The notes beneath the pieces were generated by a model. The model was not told where the DNA came from. It made no database searches and saw only the letters and a program-made list of their open reading frames with translations. Of a DNA stretch of 64,000 nucleotides, positions 59,301 to 64,000 are shown piece after piece; the stretch's first letter is position 1, and every line of letters starts with the position of its first letter. The stretch is from positions 40,172,368 to 40,236,367 of the forward strand of contig OX457064.1 in assembly GCA_949752795.1 (NCBI GenBank), given 5' to 3'. Both the position numbers and the translations under genes were made by a program. Source of the DNA: Hyperoodon ampullatus. Its lineage: Eukaryota > Chordata > Mammalia > Artiodactyla > Ziphiidae.

Positions 59301-60413
59301 AGAGGAAAGCAGGCAGAACAGTCTATGACATAAATCATAGCAAGATCCTTTTGGACCCACCTCCTAGAGAAATGGAAATAAAAACAAAAATAAACAAATG
59401 AGACCTAATGAAACTTAAAAGCTTTTGCACAGCAAGGGAAACCATAAACAAGATGAAAAGACAGCCCTCAGAATGGGAGAAAATATTTGCAAATGAAGCA
59501 ACTGACAAAGGATTAATCTCCAAAATATACAAGCAGCTCATGCAGCTGAATACCAAAAAAACAAACAACCCAATCCCAAAATGGGCAGAAGAGCTAAATA
59601 GACATTTGTCCAAAGCAGATATACAGATTGCCAACACATGAAAAGGATGCTCAATAACACTAATCATTAGAGAAATGCAAATCAAAACTACAATGAGGTA
59701 TCACCTCACACTGGTCAGAATGGCCATTATCAAAAGGTCTACAAACAGGGGCTTCCCTGGTGGCGCAGTGGTTGGGAGTCTGCCTGCCGATGCATGGGAC
59801 GCGGGTTCATGCCCCGGTCTGGGAAGGTCCCACATGCCGCAGAGCGGCTGGGCCCGTGAGCCATGGCCGCTGAGCCTGCGCGTCCGGAGCCTGTGCTCCG
59901 CAACGGGAGAGGCCATAACAGTGAGAGGTCTGCGTACCGCAAAAAAACAAACAAACAAACAACAAAAAAGGTCTACAAACAATAAATGCTGGAGAGGTTG
60001 TGGAGAAAAGGGAACCCTCTTGCACTGTTGGTGGAATGTAAATTGATACAGCCACTATGGAGAACAGTATGAAGGTTCCTTAAAACACTAAAAATAGAAC
60101 TACCATATGACCCAGCAATCCCACCACTGGGCACAGATCCTGAGAAAACCATAATTCAAAAAGAGTCATGTACCACAATGTTCACTGCAGAACTGTTTAC
60201 AATAGCTAGGACATGGAAGCAACCTAAGTGTCCACCAACAGAAGAATGGATAAAGAAGATGTGGCACATATATACAATGGAATATTACTCAGCCATAAAA
60301 AGAAACGAAATTGTTATTTATAGTGAGGTGGATGGACCTAGAGTCTGTCATATAGAGTGAAGTTAGAAAGAGAAAAACAAATACCTATGCTAACACATAC
60401 ATATGGAATCTAA
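56389..60413 (+). pseudogene. L1-B ORF2 (endonuclease / reverse transcriptase), inactivated and split by a SINE
   Basis: The inferred start is the ATG at 56389, with a frameshift within the first ~15 codons. Endonuclease frames are 56550-56870 and 56857-57159, with the SDH motif kept at 57064-57072. RT includes '[14 protein letters not shown]' (from about 57778). At the catalytic motif a 4-base deletion (near 58472) removes the Phe codon and shifts frame. Later frames are 58355-58939, 58765-59328 and 59408-59641. A CHR SINE (59748-59965) cuts the C-terminal part. The inferred stop is TAA 60411-60413. Size without the SINE is about 1,263 codons, so nearly complete. Confidence 0.94.
59732..59981 (+). 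mobile_element. CHR SINE, short form, inside L1-B ORF2, perfect 16-bp target duplication
   Basis: The body is 59748-59965. Head 'ggggcttccctggtggcgca', CpG-rich body, tail of A with (ACAA)n. The duplication 'aaaaggtctacaaaca' is at 59732-59747 and 59966-59981, identical. Confidence 0.97.
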
Positions 60414-60776
60414 AAAAGAAAAAAAAAAGGTTCTGAAGAATCTTAGGGACAGGACAGGAATAAAGATGCAGACGTAGAGAATGGACTTGAGGACACGGGG
60501 CGGGGGAATGGTAAGGTGGGATGAAGTCAGAGAGTAGCACTGACATATATACACTACCAAATGTAAAACAGATAGCTAGTAGGAAGCAGCTGCATCGCAC
60601 AGGGAGATCAGCTCGGTGCTTTGTGACCACCTAGAGGGGTGGAATAGGGAGGGTAGGAGGGAGACACAAGAGGGTGGGGATATATGTATATGTATAGCTG
60701 ATTCACTTTGTTATAAAGCAGAAACTAACACAATATTTTAAAGCAATTATACTCCAATAAAGATGTTAAAAAAAAA
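60414..60776 (+). other. L1-B 3'UTR with G-rich tract and poly-A signal
   Basis: G-rich tract at 60491-60520 (possible quadruplex), then 'gagatcagctcggtgctttg' and the end 'actccaataaagatgtt' with AATAAA at 60756-60761 and an A tail. Confidence 0.85.
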
Positions 60777-60906
60777 AGTGAGATCCTCAGTATAATTTGA
60801 GCTCCAGTATGGATTAAGGCCACAAAGATTTGCCAACCTGTGTATTTCAGCAGACATTAAAGTTAATTCGGAACCTATGCGGTAGAGGTGCAAAACCAAT
60901 CCACAT
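60777..60906. other. Short unassigned stretch
   Basis: Between L1-B and a CHR SINE. Nothing recognised. Confidence 0.4.
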
Positions 60907-61250
60907 CCCTTTATATCTTTTTTTTTTTTTTATTTTTTAAACATTTTTTTTTAAATTTATTTATTTATTTTTAGCTGTGTTGGGTCTTCGTTTCTGTGCG
61001 AGGGCTTTCTCTAGTTGTGGCAAGTGGGGACCACTCTTCATCGCGGTGCACAGGCCTCTCACTGTCGCGGCCTCTCTTGTTGCGGAGCACAGGCTCCAGA
61101 CGTGCAGGCTCAGCAGTTGTGGATCACGGGCCCAGCTGCTCCACGGCATGTGGGATCTTCCCAGACCAGGGCTCGAACCCGTGTCCCCTGCATTGGCAGG
61201 CAGATTCTCAACCATTGCGCCACCAGGGAAGCCCCCCTTTATATCTTTTT
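60907..61250 (-). mobile_element. CHR SINE, long form, antisense, perfect 16-bp target duplication
   Basis: The body is 60923-61234. T-rich tail at 60923-60974, block 'gttgggtcttcgtttctgtg', then reversed head 'ccaccagggaagcccc'. The duplication 'ccctttatatcttttt' is at 60907-60922 and 61235-61250. Confidence 0.95.
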
Positions 61251-61337
61251 GATGTATAAATTTTTTCTGTAAATTTTGGATTTAAAAAAAATAAAAAAAG
61301 AATGTATTTTTCAGTTATACTGGCCTAACCATGGTAG

Positions 61338-61360
61338 CACACACACACACATGCACACAC
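61338..61360 (+). repeat. (CA)n microsatellite
   Basis: Short CA run with a TG interruption. Confidence 0.85.
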
Positions 61361-61364
61361 ATAT

Positions 61365-61765
61365 TCACACTCTCACAGAGAGCAATACTGGTTGCAAATA
61401 CTACATGCAGTTTCAATGTCAGTAAAGTTACATAAGAGAAAAAATACAGTACCTTTATTCAAAGATTACTATGAAACTATTAAATGGAATGAGATATTGA
61501 CCTGTAAACCTACATATGATAATATATTAAGTGGATAAAAATGCCAAAACCAATATATGTAGCATGATTCCAGTTTTGTAAACAGGAAACTAATTAATGA
61601 ATGTAATAAATGTATCAGAGTACATATGCAGATATGTACAAATGTGTGGAAATCAGAAAAAATACATTTAGCAAATTCTGTAGTGGTTACATTTGGGAGA
61701 TGGAAGTGACCAAGCAAACATAAGAATGACTTTCACTGTGTAAGGTAAAAAAGTAAAGAATTTGG
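61365..61765 (+). mobile_element. Very old L1 (L1ME-like) ORF2 end and 3'UTR
   Basis: 'ctatgaaactattaaatgga' (61470-61489), 'aagtggataaaaatgccaaa' and 'tgtagtggttacatttggga' match the end of ORF2 and 3'UTR of very old L1s. It may be the right half of the 53085 element. Confidence 0.65.
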
Positions 61766-62544
61766 GGTTATTGGTGGTTTCTCTTTTTTTGTGACTACAA
61801 GTTTAAAAAGAGGAAGGAAAGATAATGGCACACTGGCTACTAAACTATAGATTTATTGCAACACATTGTATCTGATCTATTAAATGAAATCAAGGAATTC
61901 TGCATCAATAGGAGAACCAAAAAATTTGGACTGTGGCCCAGGTAGAATTAGCCCCACTGGAAATAGCTGGTCTCTGGAAACTAGATAGATATCTATGATA
62001 TTCAGGTTTATGTAGGAACAGTTACCAAGGTGATATAGTGGATGGTAAGCAAAATACAACACCATGAGAACTGGGCCTATCAGTCAATAAGCAAAGATCC
62101 AAGTAGTATATATAAAGTTAGCACCAAAGAGCTACTGCTAGTTAGAAACTCCAACCACTGGGTTAAGTTACAGGTCTCCATAACCTTGGATCCTTGTGGG
62201 AAACACAACAGGATATCAGGGCATACAGTTGTGTACTATCTAGCTACTTACATATGGATAAGGGATGAAAAATCACTGTCCCAAAGTACAAGACAAAGAC
62301 CACATTTAAGACCAGCTAAAATATTAATCTGAAGTTGAAATACTGAGCTACACACTCAAGAGACCTATCTAGAACAGAAAAGGAAGACAATTCACCTGAA
62401 CAAAAAAAGATCTATCTCAAAAAATGATCTATCTCACATCTCTGCTCGCAATTTGGCTGAACCACCAGTAAAACACATATTATTGATATTTTTCCTTCCC
62501 TCATAAAAAAATTGACAGTTTCAAATTTTCCTATTGCTCCCCAT
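61766..62544. other. No recognised element
   Basis: Nothing identified. Short frames here are chance-like. Confidence 0.4.
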
Positions 62545-62865
62545 GGCACAATATTTTAGTCCACTAGACTCAAAATTTAGAATTGTCTGTAACTCTTTTT
62601 CTCCTTTACCAACATCCACAAATCTCGACAACCATAACCCAAGTCCACATATCTTTGTTTCGTTCTAATTACTTAAATAGTCTTTTGACTTATGTTTCTT
62701 TTTCTGATCAACCCTCCTGAGAAGTGTCAAGATAATCTTTTTCAAATTAAATCTTACAAAGTCTCTATTCATCCCAAGGACGTCAGCTATAATGAAATGT
62801 TGTCTCTCAGACAGCCATACTCCTAGACTCTCCCTTCTCAGATGGTCTGCATTGCTACGACCCTG
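62545..62865 (+). mobile_element. L2 LINE fragment
   Basis: 'gtctgtaactctttttctcc', 'tttaccaacatccacaaatc' and 'aatcttacaaagtctctatt' resemble the L2 region seen at 1430-1930. Confidence 0.5.
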
Positions 62866-62914
62866 GGTAATTTTCCAACTCTAGAAATTGAGAAAAGTTT
62901 CCCTCTAAGTATAA

Positions 62915-63192
62915 TAGAGTGGAGTAGTTAAGATAATGGTCTCTAAAACAAGACTCGATTCGTTCTGAATCTGCATAACCACATTCCAGCGATACAACTT
63001 TTAGACATATGATTTAATCACTTTAAGCTTAAGTTTACTTATCCATAAAATAGGCATAATATTTCATAAAATTTTTACTTAATACAATTGTTGTTAGAAT
63101 TCAATGTTCCCTTCCATATAAAGTTTGTTGTTATTGTTTTGGCACAGAGGCTGACACATAATTAACAATTATCATCATCATCATAGTCAGCA
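62915..63192 (+). mobile_element. MIR SINE, nearly complete but diverged
   Basis: 'agtggagtagttaagataat' (head), 'aagtttacttatccataaaa', 'taggcataatatttcataaa' and 'gaggctgacacataattaac' follow MIR order. Confidence 0.7.
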
Positions 63193-63639
63193 TTCCTTCA
63201 AAAGATAGCATTTTTCTTTCTTTATGTATTTCTTACCAGTGTACCCATGTAGCCTTTTAAAAGTATACAAAATATTTTTGTTCCTGCAAAGAATATTATG
63301 AGGTTTTAGATAAGAAAAAATAACTTACTGATATGATGCTTTCCTCATCTTTCAAGTTCTCTTGCTTTTTCTTCCATAGCACAAGCCTGTGGTTCTTTCC
63401 ACTCTAATCTTTTGGTGAAAAGCCTTCCTTGGAAATTTGTCAATCCAAAACCAAACCTCTTTTTGCTAAAGAAAATCCAGGTCCAGATTAATCCAGGTAT
63501 CTATGTTCTTGAACTCATTATTTTCCTAGTGAAGGGCGGTGTTATTTTAATGAACCAAAAGTAGCTGAGGAAATAAATGAATGCCTCGGATGAGTACACG
63601 GGGAAACTCCTGAACTAATTCAAAGGAAATGTAGTAATG
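63193..63639. other. No recognised element
   Basis: Nothing identified. Confidence 0.4.
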
Positions 63640-64000
63640 ATTCCCCGGAACCAAAAAGTCATCAGGAATCCCAGGGGCGGCTCCATCCGCTTCTGGCCAT
63701 TGAGGCTGGCTCATCAAACTGGATTTCTTTATTAAGTGCCAAGGGTCCAGGCGGACCCCTCTACTATGGCCTGTGCTTGGTGAGGTTCCGGGAGCAAGAA
63801 TCCCCAGCAGCCAGGGCCCTGGGGGTTGTCCCGTCTCTGCAAGCCTACAGGCAAGCCGGTCCTGCTGCTGGAGAAAGAAGTGGGGCGTGTAAAGCGGGCA
63901 CCACTCCATCCTATCGTGCCTAGCTCGCTTCACGTGCGCCGCACTTGCGAGGACCAGTAATACTTCTCATGGGTGACGACGGTGGACCGGCTGCTGAAAC
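63640..64000. other. GC- and CpG-rich edge (possible promoter/CpG island or exon)
   Basis: About 18-20 CpGs in 360 bp, while most non-repeat DNA in the window has almost none. It contains an E-box-like 'cacgtg' (63932-63937). On the minus strand a 128-codon frame runs from 63933 to 63547. An AATAAA lies within it on the minus strand (complement of 'tttatt', 63729-63734). On the + strand an ATG at 63969 opens 'MGDDGGPAAE' to the window end. I cannot tell whether this is a CpG-island promoter, a first exon, or the edge of a retrocopy. No known protein recognised. Confidence 0.45.

Larger units (their letters stand above)
53284..60776 (+). mobile_element. Full-length L1 (L1-B), carrying two CHR SINEs
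   Basis: About 7.5 kb including two SINE insertions (about 7.05 kb without them). It starts at 'gagggacttcaagacggcgg' (53284-53303) and has a long 5'UTR of about 1.96 kb, broken ORF1 (55240-56330), broken ORF2 (56389-60413) and a 3'UTR with AATAAA at 60756-60761 and an A tail to 60776. I found no clear target duplication. Its UTRs are unrelated to those of L1-A, while ORF1 and ORF2 are clearly homologous. Confidence 0.96.

Overview
This window is a stretch of mammalian nuclear DNA, almost certainly from a cetacean (whale or dolphin). The key evidence is nine copies of the tRNA-derived CHR-type SINE, in a short form of about 200 bp and a long form of about 290 bp. There are also L1 elements with artiodactyl/cetacean-type 3' ends, and ancient mammalian repeats (L2, MIR, MaLR LTRs, old L1M elements). 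The DNA is AT-rich and CpG-poor, except for the last ~360 bases. No intact host protein-coding gene is supported. I cannot say which cetacean species it is, nor whether the window is intergenic or lies in a large intron.

Layout. 1-2700: an old L1 fragment, an L2, an unnamed old repeat and a long CHR SINE. 2737-8587: a nearly full-length L1 (here L1-A) on the + strand, with 5'UTR, ORF1, ORF2 and 3'UTR, its reading frames broken by stops and frameshifts. 8590-11465: mostly unrecognised sequence with one L2. 11470-16720: a very old L1 broken up by an LTR, a CHR SINE, a MIR, an antisense L1 and an L2. 17010-19915: a repeat-poor block. 19918-23612: an L1 split by a MaLR element, a diverged ~59-bp tandem repeat, L1 scraps and a MIR. 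23690-26240: an antisense L1 ending in 5'UTR-like sequence. 26420-33900: L2, MIRs, CHR SINEs, a solo LTR, an L1 3' end and an unexplained coding-like stretch on the minus strand. 34125-44283: several antisense L1s, including one inserted inside another with a perfect 13-bp target duplication, and an ERV-like LTR. 46111-50250: a CHR SINE and an L1 whose two halves face each other, consistent with twin-priming inversion; the inverted half carries a later LTR-like insertion and an artiodactyl SINE. 51055-52122: MIRs and a long CHR SINE. 53284-60776: a second full-length L1 (L1-B), from a different lineage, with two CHR SINEs inside it. 60923-63190: CHR SINE, old L1 3' end, L2 and MIR. 63640-64000: a GC- and CpG-rich edge that may be the start of a promoter/CpG island or an exon beyond the window.

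How the parts relate. The nested insertions give a relative order. L2, MIR and old L1M came first. MaLR LTRs and mid-age L1s came next, then the two full-length L1 lineages, and the CHR SINEs came last. The SINEs probably used the L1 machinery: they have poly-A tails and 10-16 bp target duplications typical of L1 endonuclease. I found no CRISPR array, bacterial system, recognisable RNA gene or convincing new biological system. The most interesting items are the inverted L1, the paired L1 lineages with unrelated UTRs, the tandem repeat, the coding-like segment at 30.1-30.9 kb and the CpG-rich right edge. Repeat family names come from memory of consensus sequences; boundaries are good to a few bases where a target duplication is stated, and otherwise to about 10-40 bases.
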